Shown here: in pieces, positions 19,430 to 28,874 of the stretch | Layout of the letters: every line of letters begins with the position of its first letter | Position numbering within the stretch: the first letter of the stretch is position 1 | Assembly: GCA_027039975.1 (NCBI GenBank) | Contig: JALWFE010000070.1 | Location: 1-35,604, forward strand | DNA: 35,604 nucleotides | Reading direction: 5' to 3' | From: Flavobacteriales bacterium | GTDB lineage: Bacteria > Bacteroidota > Bacteroidia > Flavobacteriales > Flavobacteriaceae | Position numbers and translations under genes: made by a program | Notes under the pieces: generated by a model | Database searches by the model: none | The model's input: only the letters and a program-made list of their open reading frames with translations | What the model was told of the DNA's origin: nothing

Positions 19430-19936
19430 TTACATTGGCTCTACCAAAAACAACGGTTGGTCAAATTCCACAGGGGTGGCATCTTCAATCAGTACTTTGA
19501 CGATTTTTCCGGAAATTTCCGATTCGATTTCGTTGAATAGTTTCATTGCTTCAATAATACAAACCACATCCCCTTCTTTAATAATATCGCCGACTTCCAC
19601 GTAAGGCGGTTTGTCGGGAGCCGGCCTGCGATAGAAAGTGCCGATAATAGGAGCCTTAATAGTAACGTATTTTGATTCGTCGGTTTCGTTTTGAGGTGTT
19701 TCGTTAGCCGGTGCAGTGGGAGTTGCCGGAGGTGTAATTGCCGGTGCAGCTGCAACCGGAGCGGGAGGAATAGCGCCTGGAACTGCCGCAGCTACCGGTG
19801 CCACGACTTGTGTAGCAGGAACACTGTCGGATTTGTTTTTTATGGTCAGTTTAAAATCTTTTTCTTCGATTTTTACTTCACTGATACCTGATTTGGAAAC
19901 CAGTTTTATGAGGTTTTGTACTTCTTTAATGTCCAT
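19430..19936 (-). CDS. accB: Acetyl-CoA carboxylase, biotin carboxyl carrier protein
   Basis: AccB carries the biotin that shuttles CO2 between AccC and the carboxyltransferase. The product is 168 aa. Residues 1-36 form the N-terminal helical segment, 40-84 are a flexible Ala/Pro/Val-rich linker, and 88-168 are the biotinyl domain. EAMKLFNE places the biotinylated Lys at 132. The P-A-P-DKPPY thumb insert (about 105-112), typical of bacterial BCCP, is present. Upstream, CAAAATA (19979-19985 on the plus strand) reads TATTTTG on the coding strand, a one-base-short version of the -7 consensus, so a separate promoter is possible. Confidence 0.95.
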   Translation of the reverse strand: MDIKEVQNLIKLVSKSGISEVKIEEKDFKLTIKNKSDSVPATQVVAPVAAAVPGAIPPAPVAAAPAITPPATPTAPANETPQNETDESKYVTIKAPIIGTFYRRPAPDKPPYVEVGDIIKEGDVVCIIEAMKLFNEIESEISGKIVKVLIEDATPVEFDQPLFLVEPM

Positions 19937-20084
19937 ATTCCTAAATTTTAGTTAATTTTTTCGTTTGCTTTGGACCGGCAAAATAGAAAAAAAAACACAA
20001 AAAAGAACTGTTTTTTGTTTAAAAATGTTAAAAACGTTATTTTTTTGCAAAAAAATGGCGTTTTTTTAAGTTTTTTTGTGATTT

Positions 20085-20279
20085 TTATGCTTCTTCTTGC
20101 TCAGGGTCTATTACAACTTTTCCTTTGTAATATAATTTTCCTTCGTGCCAGTGAGCCCTGTGATACAAGTGCGCTTCACCGGTAGTGGAATCAATAGCTA
20201 TTTGAGGCATTTTTATCTTATAATGTGTTCTTCTTTTACGGCCTCTTTGTTTGGATGATCTTCTCTTGGGATGTGCCAT
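20085..20279 (-). CDS. rpmF: 50S ribosomal protein L32, zinc-independent form
   Basis: The product is 64 aa. The start [21 protein letters not shown] is the L32 signature. The second half, where many bacterial L32 proteins carry a four-cysteine zinc ribbon, has no cysteine and reads [14 protein letters not shown] instead, so this is the C-minus form. It follows the DUF177 gene by 5 bases, as in the conserved yceD-rpmF pair. The 148 bases between this gene and accB are rich in homopolymeric A and T with no gene. Confidence 0.95.
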   Translation of the reverse strand: MAHPKRRSSKQRGRKRRTHYKIKMPQIAIDSTTGEAHLYHRAHWHEGKLYYKGKVVIDPEQEEA

Positions 20280-20284
20280 TTTTA

Positions 20285-20842
20285 TTATTTTTTATCAGTT
20301 AATATTTTTTTTAATACCGCCCAACGCGGGTCAATTTCTTTTTCGTCACCGGTTTTTGGGACCGGTTGTATGATATTGTCATCGTAGTTGATAATGTATT
20401 TGGCATTTCCGGCGATTTTTTTACCCGAAGCAATGTCGGGATGAATACGTTTGACCGGAATACTCAAAACAACCGATTCGTAAATTTGTTGTGCAATATT
20501 GAAAAAGTGTGAATGGTATGGAATGTAAATCAAATCTTCGCGGTCGTCGTTGTATCTTTCACCGAATTTAACAATAAAATCCAAATCACCTTCAATTTTT
20601 TGGTCAAACATTTCACCGCTGATATCACAAGGCACGTTAACAGTACCCGAATTGTGAATATTAAATTCCAGAAACCGGTCACTCTTGTTTAATTCAATCA
20701 CTATGTCAATATCACAACTTTCAAAATCGTCATTGTCAAAATGCTCAAAAAATTCACGGTCGATGTGGAATTTGTACCGGTGTTTACCGTTTTTAAGACC
20801 GGTGAATTTTATATCATACGATTTCAAAGTCTTCATCTTCAT
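20285..20842 (-). CDS. yceD: YceD/DUF177 family protein
   Basis: DUF177 proteins are found beside rpmF across bacteria and are linked to 23S rRNA or ribosome assembly, with mechanism unsettled. From ATG 20842 the product is 185 aa. The core pattern [24 protein letters not shown] then [10 protein letters not shown] resembles the family, with one Cys where others have C-x-x-C. A longer frame starts at 20866, but the -7 box at 20856-20863 overlaps it, so transcription would begin after that codon; 20842 or 20836 is therefore the better start. The tail ([12 protein letters not shown]) is typical of the family in Bacteroidota. Confidence 0.85.
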   Translation of the reverse strand: MKMKTLKSYDIKFTGLKNGKHRYKFHIDREFFEHFDNDDFESCDIDIVIELNKSDRFLEFNIHNSGTVNVPCDISGEMFDQKIEGDLDFIVKFGERYNDDREDLIYIPYHSHFFNIAQQIYESVVLSIPVKRIHPDIASGKKIAGNAKYIINYDDNIIQPVPKTGDEKEIDPRWAVLKKILTDKK

Positions 20843-20855
20843 ATTTTTCGGATTG

Positions 20856-20863
20856 CAAAAATA
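20856..20863 (-). promoter_or_regulatory. -7 box for yceD-rpmF
   Basis: On the minus strand this reads TATTTTTG, a match to TAnnTTTG, 13 bases before the ATG at 20842. No -33 TTG is evident. Its overlap with the first codons of the longer frame helps choose the start of yceD. Confidence 0.5.
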
Positions 20864-21029
20864 CATTTTTTTTTGTGAATATGAAATTTTAACCGAAAGT
20901 TTTTATTGTCTTGGTGAAAGTTAGATATATATATCAGAAAATTTTCCGGTGTTTCATAAACATTTGAATTTTTAATGTTACAGGCGGTTTAAAAATGGAA
21001 ATAAATACGGTTTGGTAAACAAAAAATCG

Positions 21030-21037
21030 TATATTTG
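21030..21037 (+). promoter_or_regulatory. -7 box for gyrB
   Basis: TATATTTG matches the consensus exactly and lies 34 bases before the gyrB ATG. A TTTG at 21011-21014 could be the -33 element, but the 15-base spacer is shorter than usual. Confidence 0.6.
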
Positions 21038-21047
21038 TAATTAATAA

Positions 21048-23021
<1,974 letters not shown>

Positions 23022-23024
23022 ATT

Positions 23025-23381
23025 ATGTCAAAAAAGAAAAAAACTTTGAATGATTTGAGTCAATTGGGATCGTTTGTGTATTCTACGGACCCGGAATATC
23101 AGTCGGAAGAAAAACAGGCGGACGAAAGTTTACCACCGGGAGAACAACTGTTAGAAGCCCATTTTTCCAAAAAAGGACGTGCCGGAAAGATTGTAACCGT
23201 TATCAAAGGTTTTGAAGGCAGTCAAGACGCGTTAAAACAACTCGGAAAAGAGTTAAAAAACAAACTGGGTGTAGGTGGCAGTGTTAAGGACGGGGAGATT
23301 ATCATTCAAGGTAATAACCGAGACAAAATTGTTCAAATTTTGAAGGATAAAGGTTATAAAGTAAAAAAAATCGGGGGTTAA
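23025..23381 (+). CDS. SUI1/eIF1-like translation factor
   Basis: This 118-aa protein has a charged, probably flexible N-terminus (1-55) and a C-terminal SUI1 domain (about 56-118). The domain contains the pattern GKIVTVIKGFEG, then LGKELKNKLGVGGSVKDGEIIIQGN and GYKVKKIGG, as in bacterial YciH and eukaryotic eIF1. In eukaryotes eIF1 enforces start-codon selection; the bacterial homologues bind the small subunit but their role is poorly known. It starts 3 bases after gyrB and shares its terminator, so the two are one transcript. Confidence 0.9.
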   Translation: MSKKKKTLNDLSQLGSFVYSTDPEYQSEEKQADESLPPGEQLLEAHFSKKGRAGKIVTVIKGFEGSQDALKQLGKELKNKLGVGGSVKDGEIIIQGNNRDKIVQILKDKGYKVKKIGG

Positions 23382-23433
23382 TAATAAACCGGGTTTCGAA
23401 AGCCAGTCATTTTTTTGAACCTTGAGGAAATTT

Positions 23434-23468
23434 AATGTTCTAAAACCACATTCGTTTTAGAACATTTT
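23434..23468. terminator. Bidirectional terminator between SUI1 and cytochrome b561 genes
   Basis: AATGTTCTAAAAC (23434-23446) pairs perfectly with GTTTTAGAACATT (23454-23466) around a 7-base loop, followed by T-rich sequence. The stem includes the stop and last codons of the minus-strand gene, so the coding end doubles as a terminator. Confidence 0.75.
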
Positions 23469-23955
23469 CTTTTGTTTTTATCGCATAAAAAAGAAGATAG
23501 GAAACATGAATAAAAATTAAAATTGAAAAAATAATGAGTGAAAATTTGTGAATTATCAATAAGGTTTCATAAAATCCGGTTTCTTCCGTTATTAAATCGG
23601 GGCTGTTTGATAAAGAATTTATTTGGTAAAATATGGTAAGTCCCACTATCGGGATAAAAAGTAAAAAAACATAGATAAGGTAATAAACAATTTTGGCTAT
23701 TTTTTTGTGAGCCGGATTGAAATAATTAATATTAGGTGGTCGTCTGTCGGGGCAAATTCTTTTGATAATTATTCTGACAAGTGTTAATAGTAGAATACTT
23801 GTACCAATTAAAATTTGAGGATAGAAAGATTCAATGTCTTGACTGTTTAATTTTAATTCATTTTCTTCCGGTTTATTAAAAATGGCAATAATAAGCAATA
23901 AAAAAGTCACCCAATGCAAAATAATTATTGACTTAGGATGTTTGTAAACAGTCAT
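23440..23955 (-). CDS. Cytochrome b561-like membrane protein
   Basis: The product is 171 aa with four predicted transmembrane helices (about 9-27, 46-64, 87-109, 130-158). HPKSIIILHW near the start, an Arg-rich loop RRPP (71-74), AHKKIAK before helix 3 and two His in helix 4 (136 and 150) match the cytochrome b561/CybB family. Those proteins carry heme b and move electrons to or from quinone at the inner membrane. The His normally found early in helix 2 appears as Gln 47, so one heme site may be changed. It is transcribed alone from the minus strand. The family call is good; substrate is unknown. Confidence 0.75.
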   Translation of the reverse strand: MTVYKHPKSIIILHWVTFLLLIIAIFNKPEENELKLNSQDIESFYPQILIGTSILLLTLVRIIIKRICPDRRPPNINYFNPAHKKIAKIVYYLIYVFLLFIPIVGLTIFYQINSLSNSPDLITEETGFYETLLIIHKFSLIIFSILIFIHVSYLLFYAIKTKENVLKRMWF

Positions 23956-23957
23956 TT

Positions 23958-23981
23958 TTATTATTAAATTTATTATTAAAT
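23958..23981. repeat. Perfect 12-bp tandem duplication in the b561 leader
   Basis: The unit TTATTATTAAAT occurs twice without a mismatch (23958-23969 and 23970-23981), directly upstream of the minus-strand start codon. It would lie in the 5' untranslated region and could vary in copy number by slippage. Confidence 0.7.
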
Positions 23982-24006
23982 TTATTTGTTAATGTTAAAT
24001 TTGAGG

Positions 24007-24014
24007 CAAAGCTA
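24007..24014 (-). promoter_or_regulatory. Possible -7 box for the cytochrome b561 gene
   Basis: On the minus strand this reads TAGCTTTG, matching TAnnTTTG, 51 bases before the start codon. No clear -33 element is seen. Confidence 0.4.
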
Positions 24015-24026
24015 TAAAATATTTTT

Positions 24027-24569
24027 TTATTTTTTTGACAGGTAATCCGTTTTTTTAACAAATTCCCACAACACGATACCTGTGCTGACGGAGATATTTA
24101 AAGAATGTTTGGTACCGAATTGAGGTATTTCAATACAATAATCCGATTGATTAACCACTTCTTGTTGGACGCCTTTTACTTCATTGCCAAATATTAGCGC
24201 ATAATTTTGTTGAGGGCGGACATCAAATTTATGCAACGGAATGGCATTTTCTACTTGTTCGATACTGACAATGCAGATATTTTGATTTTTTAAGGATTTT
24301 ACAGCTTCGAGAGTATCGGCAAAATAATGCCATTCTACCGATTCGGTTGCTCCCAAAGCAGTTTTGTGAATGTCTTTATGAGGTGGTTGTGCGGTAATAC
24401 CGCAAAGATAAATTGCTTTGACTAAAAAAGCATCAGCTGTTCTAAAAACCGAACCGATATTATTTAAACTTCTGATATTGTCCAAAACCACGATAACCGG
24501 TATTTTTTTTGTTTTTTTAAAACTGTCAATGTCGAGCCGGTTCAATTCGCTGTTTTTTAATTTTCGCAT
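24027..24569 (-). CDS. TrmH-family (SPOUT) RNA 2'-O-methyltransferase
   Basis: This 180-aa enzyme has the full SpoU-type fold. Motif 1 is NNIGSVFRTADAF (36-48), with the catalytic Arg at 43. Motif 2 is IFGNEVKGV (126-134), and motif 3 is IPQFGTKHSLNISVSTG (148-164), which forms the SAM-binding knot. It transfers a methyl group from SAM to a ribose 2'-OH in tRNA or rRNA; the substrate cannot be read from the sequence. It lacks the extra N-terminal substrate-binding domain of RlmB-type enzymes and so resembles the minimal form. It is a single gene on the minus strand. Confidence 0.9.
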   Translation of the reverse strand: MRKLKNSELNRLDIDSFKKTKKIPVIVVLDNIRSLNNIGSVFRTADAFLVKAIYLCGITAQPPHKDIHKTALGATESVEWHYFADTLEAVKSLKNQNICIVSIEQVENAIPLHKFDVRPQQNYALIFGNEVKGVQQEVVNQSDYCIEIPQFGTKHSLNISVSTGIVLWEFVKKTDYLSKK

Positions 24570-24587
24570 TTTTATATATTTTTATTG

Positions 24588-24595
24588 CAAAACTA
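24588..24595 (-). promoter_or_regulatory. -7 box for the TrmH-family gene
   Basis: On the minus strand this reads TAGTTTTG, matching TAnnTTTG, 18 bases before the ATG. The -33 element is not clear. Confidence 0.5.
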
Positions 24596-24776
24596 AGGAT
24601 TATGGGAATAAAATAGAAAGATAGAATGTCAATATGCAGGTCAAGGTTAATAAATAGGGTTAATAAATTATGAATATTGATGGTACAAAATTATTATTTG
24701 TAGAAAAAGAATATTGTAAACAGGTAAGCTATCCAATAAAACCACATTTGATACGTTAATGTATTTAGTTTATTGT

Positions 24777-24784
24777 TATATTTG
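24777..24784 (+). promoter_or_regulatory. -7 box for the porG-uppS-bamA-skp operon
   Basis: TATATTTG matches the consensus exactly and lies 18 bases before ATG 24803. It overlaps the TTG start (24773) of the longest frame, which rules that start out. A TTTG at 24747-24750 is too far (26 bases) to be a standard -33. Confidence 0.6.
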
Positions 24785-24802
24785 CAAATTCTAATTAACA
24801 AC

Positions 24803-25519
24803 ATGACAAAGTTTAAATTTTTTATCATTTTATTTATCTTGAATGTGGCATTTCTCAATGCTCAGCAATATGAAATCGGGCTTGTAGCCGGTGGTGGAAA
24901 TTATGTTGGTGATATAGGAAGAGAGTATTATTTTTATCCTAACAAAATTGGTGGTGGTATTGTTTTTAAGCGAACTATAAATCAGTGGTTTTCAATACGT
25001 TTTAATTTAAATTATTTTCAAATCGATACAAAAGATTCAGAGGCTGAAAGTAAGGGGAGGCAATTGAGAAATTTTTCTTCTTCCGGTCAAATTATTCATT
25101 TTTCAAGCGGGATTGAATATAATTTTATTGTGCGCAATCCTTTTTTAAGATTGCAATCCCTTCATAAGTTGACACCTTATTTTTATTTAGGTGTTGGTAT
25201 TGGAAATTACAACGGGAATTTTTTTCATAATACCGGAAACAATACCGGTTTGGAGTATGACGGTACCCAGTTGAATATCCCAATGGTATTGGGTCTTAAA
25301 TACAAGGTTTCAGAGCATTTTATTATTGCTATGGAAACAGGAGCTTACTATTATTTTACTGATAATCTAGATGGAACTTATGCTTATTTTCGCAATGAAG
25401 ACCAAAAAGACGGTGTAGAGCCGACAACCAATCTTAATTCGAACGACTGGTATACTTTTACTTCAATAAGTTTTATTTATACATTTGGTGATTTAACTTG
25501 TTATTTCAATATGTTTTAA
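24803..25519 (+). CDS. porG: PorG-like outer membrane protein (DUF6089) of type IX secretion
   Basis: The product is 238 aa. A signal peptide covers about 1-19 (cut before QQYEIG). The mature protein has alternating aromatic beta-strands of a small barrel: EIGLVAGGGNYVGDIG, FSIRFNLNYFQID, YFYLGVGIGNYNG and FIIAMETGAYYYFTDNLDG. It ends in the aromatic tail GDLTCYFNMF. This strand pattern and the position just before uppS-bamA-skp match the DUF6089/PorG family. In Porphyromonas gingivalis PorG is an outer membrane component of the type IX secretion machine that ties to the PorK/PorN ring. Function here is inferred from family and neighbourhood. Confidence 0.8.
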   Translation: MTKFKFFIILFILNVAFLNAQQYEIGLVAGGGNYVGDIGREYYFYPNKIGGGIVFKRTINQWFSIRFNLNYFQIDTKDSEAESKGRQLRNFSSSGQIIHFSSGIEYNFIVRNPFLRLQSLHKLTPYFYLGVGIGNYNGNFFHNTGNNTGLEYDGTQLNIPMVLGLKYKVSEHFIIAMETGAYYYFTDNLDGTYAYFRNEDQKDGVEPTTNLNSNDWYTFTSISFIYTFGDLTCYFNMF

Positions 25520-25535
25520 TTTAATTCGTTTAGTT

Positions 25536-26288
25536 ATGTCCTCAGAATATATAGTTTTAAATCCTGAGATTTTACCTCGGCATATAGCCATTATAATGGA
25601 CGGTAACGGACGTTGGTCCAAAAAGAGAGGTAAAAACAGGGTTTTCGGGCATAAAGAAGGCGTTAAAACGGTGAGAAGAATTGTTGAAAGTTCAGTGGAA
25701 TTACAAATTAAATATTTGAGTTTATATACATTTTCAACGGAAAATTGGAACCGTCCCAAAGAAGAAGTTGATGCATTGATGAATTTGCTGGTTGAAACTT
25801 TGAATGACCAAATAGACGATTTGTTAAAACAAAATATACGGCTTATAGCCATAGGAAATTTAAAACGGTTGCCGGAAAACACATATAAAATGATACAAGA
25901 GGTAATGAATAAAACGGCATCCAATAATGGATTGACATTGTCGATAGCCTTGAATTACGGTGGTCGAGACGAGATTATTCAAATGGCAAAAGAAATTTCA
26001 AAAAAAGTTAAAAATAATATAATTTTTCCTGAAAATATTGATGAAAATAAAATAAATTTGCATCTTTACAGCCATGATTTACCCGATGTGGATTTTATGA
26101 TAAGAACGGGAGGTGAAAAAAGGATTAGCAATTTTTTATTGTGGAAAATTGCTTATGCCGAATTATATTTTACCGATATACTTTGGCCTGATTTTAGTAA
26201 ACAAAATTTTTATGAAGCACTGGCTGATTATCAAAAAAGAGAAAGAAGATTTGGAAAAACAAGTGAACAAATTAAAAATGAATCATAA
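25536..26288 (+). CDS. uppS: Undecaprenyl diphosphate synthase (isoprenyl transferase)
   Basis: UppS condenses isopentenyl units onto farnesyl diphosphate with cis geometry to make the C55 lipid carrier for peptidoglycan and surface polysaccharides. The product is 250 aa, a standard length. HIAIIMDGNGRW holds the catalytic Asp at 22, with the substrate-binding YTFSTENWNRP and the C-terminal MIRTGGEKRISNFLLW and ELYFTDILWPDF. Its last 11 bases overlap bamA. Its place between porG and bamA is conserved in Bacteroidota. Confidence 0.97.
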   Translation: MSSEYIVLNPEILPRHIAIIMDGNGRWSKKRGKNRVFGHKEGVKTVRRIVESSVELQIKYLSLYTFSTENWNRPKEEVDALMNLLVETLNDQIDDLLKQNIRLIAIGNLKRLPENTYKMIQEVMNKTASNNGLTLSIALNYGGRDEIIQMAKEISKKVKNNIIFPENIDENKINLHLYSHDLPDVDFMIRTGGEKRISNFLLWKIAYAELYFTDILWPDFSKQNFYEALADYQKRERRFGKTSEQIKNES

Positions 26289-28830
26289 AATAATTTGGTC
26301 GTTTTTGGTCTTTTTGTTGATAACGGAATTTTACGGACAAAAGGTCAATAATAGCGATTACAAAATTTATCAAATAGAAGATATAAAAATTAACGGTCTT
26401 AAGCAATTTAATCCGCAAACGGTTAAAGCTTTTATCGGTTTTGATAAAGGGGATATTATTGAAGTACCCGGAGACCAAACAGCTGAAATTATCAATAAGT
26501 TGTGGGACTTGACTTATTTTTCGGATGTTAATCTTTATATAATTCCTACGACCGGCAACAAGGTCATTTTGGAAATCGACTTGCAGGAATTGCCAAAAAT
26601 TTCCGAAGTTAAAATAGACGGATTATCTAGATCCAAACGAAAAGAATTGATCAAAGAACTCGGGCTTAAAAAAAATGCCATTTTGAGTGAAAACCTCAAA
26701 GCCAGAACCGTAGAAACAATCAAAAATGATTTGATACGCAAAGGTTTTTTAAAAGCCAAAGTAGATTTGAAGGCCGTAAAGGATACGGCGGATTATGTCT
26801 GGTTATTGGTAAATGTTGATAAGGGCAAACGTGTTAAAATAAAACATATAAACATCATCGGGAATAAGGATATACCTGCTCGGAAATTAAAAAGGAAACT
26901 GAAACACACCAAAGAAAAACGCTTTTACCGTTTTTGGAAACGTTCCAAATACATTTTTGATGATTTTAAAGAAGATTTGGTCAACCTTGAAAAATATTAC
27001 AAAGAGAAAGGTTACCGTGACGCCCGTGTTATCTCTGATTCGGTTTATTTTGACCAGCAAAACAATTTAAATATTGATATAAAGTTGGAAGAAGGTCACA
27101 AATATTATTTCGGAGATATCGATGTAATTGGTAACAGCCGGTATTCCACCAAGTTTATCAAAGAAATATTAGGAATTAAAAAAGGTGACGTTTATAATGG
27201 TACTCTTATAGCCAAACGTGTTAATGATCCGACAAAACCGGATGCCGAAAGCGTTACAAATCTGTATCAAAATAACGGCTATTTGTTTTCCCGTATAAAT
27301 TTGGTTGAAAAAGGCGTTCGTAACGATACGATTGATTATGAGTTGCGGATTTATGAAGGCAAACCGGCAAAATTTAATAATATCACGGTCAGCGGCAATA
27401 TGAAAACCAATGATAAAGTGATATATCGAGAATTGCGAACTTTACCCGGAGCGACTTATAGTAAACAGAATGTTATTAGAACTATCAGGGAATTGGCTCA
27501 AATGAAAATTTTTGATGCTGAAAAAATTTCACCGGATTTGAAAAATATCGACCCCAATGCCGGGACGGTTGATGTCGATTGGCAAGTTGTTGAAGCCGGG
27601 AGTAGTCAAATTCAATTACAAGGCGGTTTTGACGGTCATTATTTTATAGGTACATTGGGCTTGGGCTTAAACAATTTTTCGATACGTAACATATTTAATG
27701 GAAAAGCATACAAACCTTTACCTATGGGAGACGGTCAAAATTTGTCTTTAAATTTGCAAATGTCACGCCGATACGAAACTTACAGTTTGTCTTTTGTGGA
27801 ACCTTGGTTTGGCGGTAAAAAACCACAAGCTTTTTCCGTTTCGGCTTATTATTCAACATATTATGGTATTGATTACAATAATTTAACTTACAATTACTGG
27901 GATGTTGATCGTAATAAAAAATTTATTATAACCGGTTTATCAATCGGTTTGTCCAAAAAATTGAAATGGCCGGATGATTTTTTCTATTTGAGTCAATCCA
28001 TCAGTCTCAATCATTATAAAATAAAAAATTACGGATCAATAGGTGCTTTCGGATTTAATGATGGTAATTCTAATAATTTTTCATACAATTTCTTATTCGG
28101 ACGAAATTCCAGTGGTCCCAATCCTATTTTTCCGACGGTTGGTTCGGAATTCGGATTAAGTTTGAAATTGACACCACCGTATTCTTTGTTTAGTGATATC
28201 GATTATGCAACGATCAATCAAAATCCGGATTTTCAAGATGAAAATGGTAATCCTGATTATGAAAAAATCAATAGAACCAAATATAAATTTATAGAATACT
28301 ATAAAATTAAATTAAGCGGAACGTGGTATTCATCGTTGTATAAAAAATTGATTTTACGTTCCAAAGCTGAGTTTGGTGTTTTGGGAGCTTATAACATGGA
28401 TTTAGGTATTCCGCCATTTGAAAGGTTTTATGTAGGAGGCACGATGCCGGTAGCCGGCAATCTCGATTCGCGTGAAATTATTCCTTTGCGGGGATATGTT
28501 GATCAATCGTTAAACAGGGGATTTGGCAATCTTGGTGGTACGGTTTTCAATAAGTTTTCTTTTGAATTGCGATATCCCGTAACTTTAAAGCCGCAAGCTT
28601 CCATATATGTATTGACATTTTTGGAAGGCGCCAATACCTATAACAATATAAAATTTTTTAATCCGTTTTCGTTAAAAAAGTCTGCCGGAGTCGGTATCCG
28701 TATTTTTATGAGTGCTTTCGGGTTGCTGGGTATAGATTTCGGATATGGATTTGATAAAGTGCCAAATGCTTACGGTGTGCCGAAAGTTTCGGGTTGGCAA
28801 ACACACTTTATAATGAACCAGAGGTTGTAA
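26278..28830 (+). CDS. bamA: Outer membrane protein assembly factor BamA
   Basis: BamA folds and inserts beta-barrel proteins into the outer membrane. From ATG 26278 it is 850 aa; the frame opens earlier inside uppS, but that part is not BamA-like, and 26278 gives a signal peptide (about 1-20). Five POTRA domains are seen at about 31-104, 107-183, 185-273, 276-361 and 364-440, followed by a 16-strand-type barrel. The lid-loop motif of the Omp85 family appears as LRGY at 737-740. The start overlaps the uppS end by 11 bases, suggesting translational coupling. The two downstream OmpH genes encode chaperones that deliver its substrates. Confidence 0.94.
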   Translation: MNHKIIWSFLVFLLITEFYGQKVNNSDYKIYQIEDIKINGLKQFNPQTVKAFIGFDKGDIIEVPGDQTAEIINKLWDLTYFSDVNLYIIPTTGNKVILEIDLQELPKISEVKIDGLSRSKRKELIKELGLKKNAILSENLKARTVETIKNDLIRKGFLKAKVDLKAVKDTADYVWLLVNVDKGKRVKIKHINIIGNKDIPARKLKRKLKHTKEKRFYRFWKRSKYIFDDFKEDLVNLEKYYKEKGYRDARVISDSVYFDQQNNLNIDIKLEEGHKYYFGDIDVIGNSRYSTKFIKEILGIKKGDVYNGTLIAKRVNDPTKPDAESVTNLYQNNGYLFSRINLVEKGVRNDTIDYELRIYEGKPAKFNNITVSGNMKTNDKVIYRELRTLPGATYSKQNVIRTIRELAQMKIFDAEKISPDLKNIDPNAGTVDVDWQVVEAGSSQIQLQGGFDGHYFIGTLGLGLNNFSIRNIFNGKAYKPLPMGDGQNLSLNLQMSRRYETYSLSFVEPWFGGKKPQAFSVSAYYSTYYGIDYNNLTYNYWDVDRNKKFIITGLSIGLSKKLKWPDDFFYLSQSISLNHYKIKNYGSIGAFGFNDGNSNNFSYNFLFGRNSSGPNPIFPTVGSEFGLSLKLTPPYSLFSDIDYATINQNPDFQDENGNPDYEKINRTKYKFIEYYKIKLSGTWYSSLYKKLILRSKAEFGVLGAYNMDLGIPPFERFYVGGTMPVAGNLDSREIIPLRGYVDQSLNRGFGNLGGTVFNKFSFELRYPVTLKPQASIYVLTFLEGANTYNNIKFFNPFSLKKSAGVGIRIFMSAFGLLGIDFGYGFDKVPNAYGVPKVSGWQTHFIMNQRL

Positions 28831-28874
28831 AAATTTCGACTTTGGCACAATTATTTCTTAATATAAATTGAATT

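Noticed and set aside
19691-19955. Cys/Gly-rich frames opposite accB
   Set aside because: They mirror the Ala/Pro linker of BCCP and have no start signal.
20924-20935. GATATATATATC palindrome upstream of gyrB
   Set aside because: It is a simple AT repeat in an AT-rich intergenic region and need not be an operator.
26113-26277. N-terminal extension of BamA inside uppS
   Set aside because: It would place a non-exported stretch before the signal peptide; ATG 26278 restores a normal BamA start.
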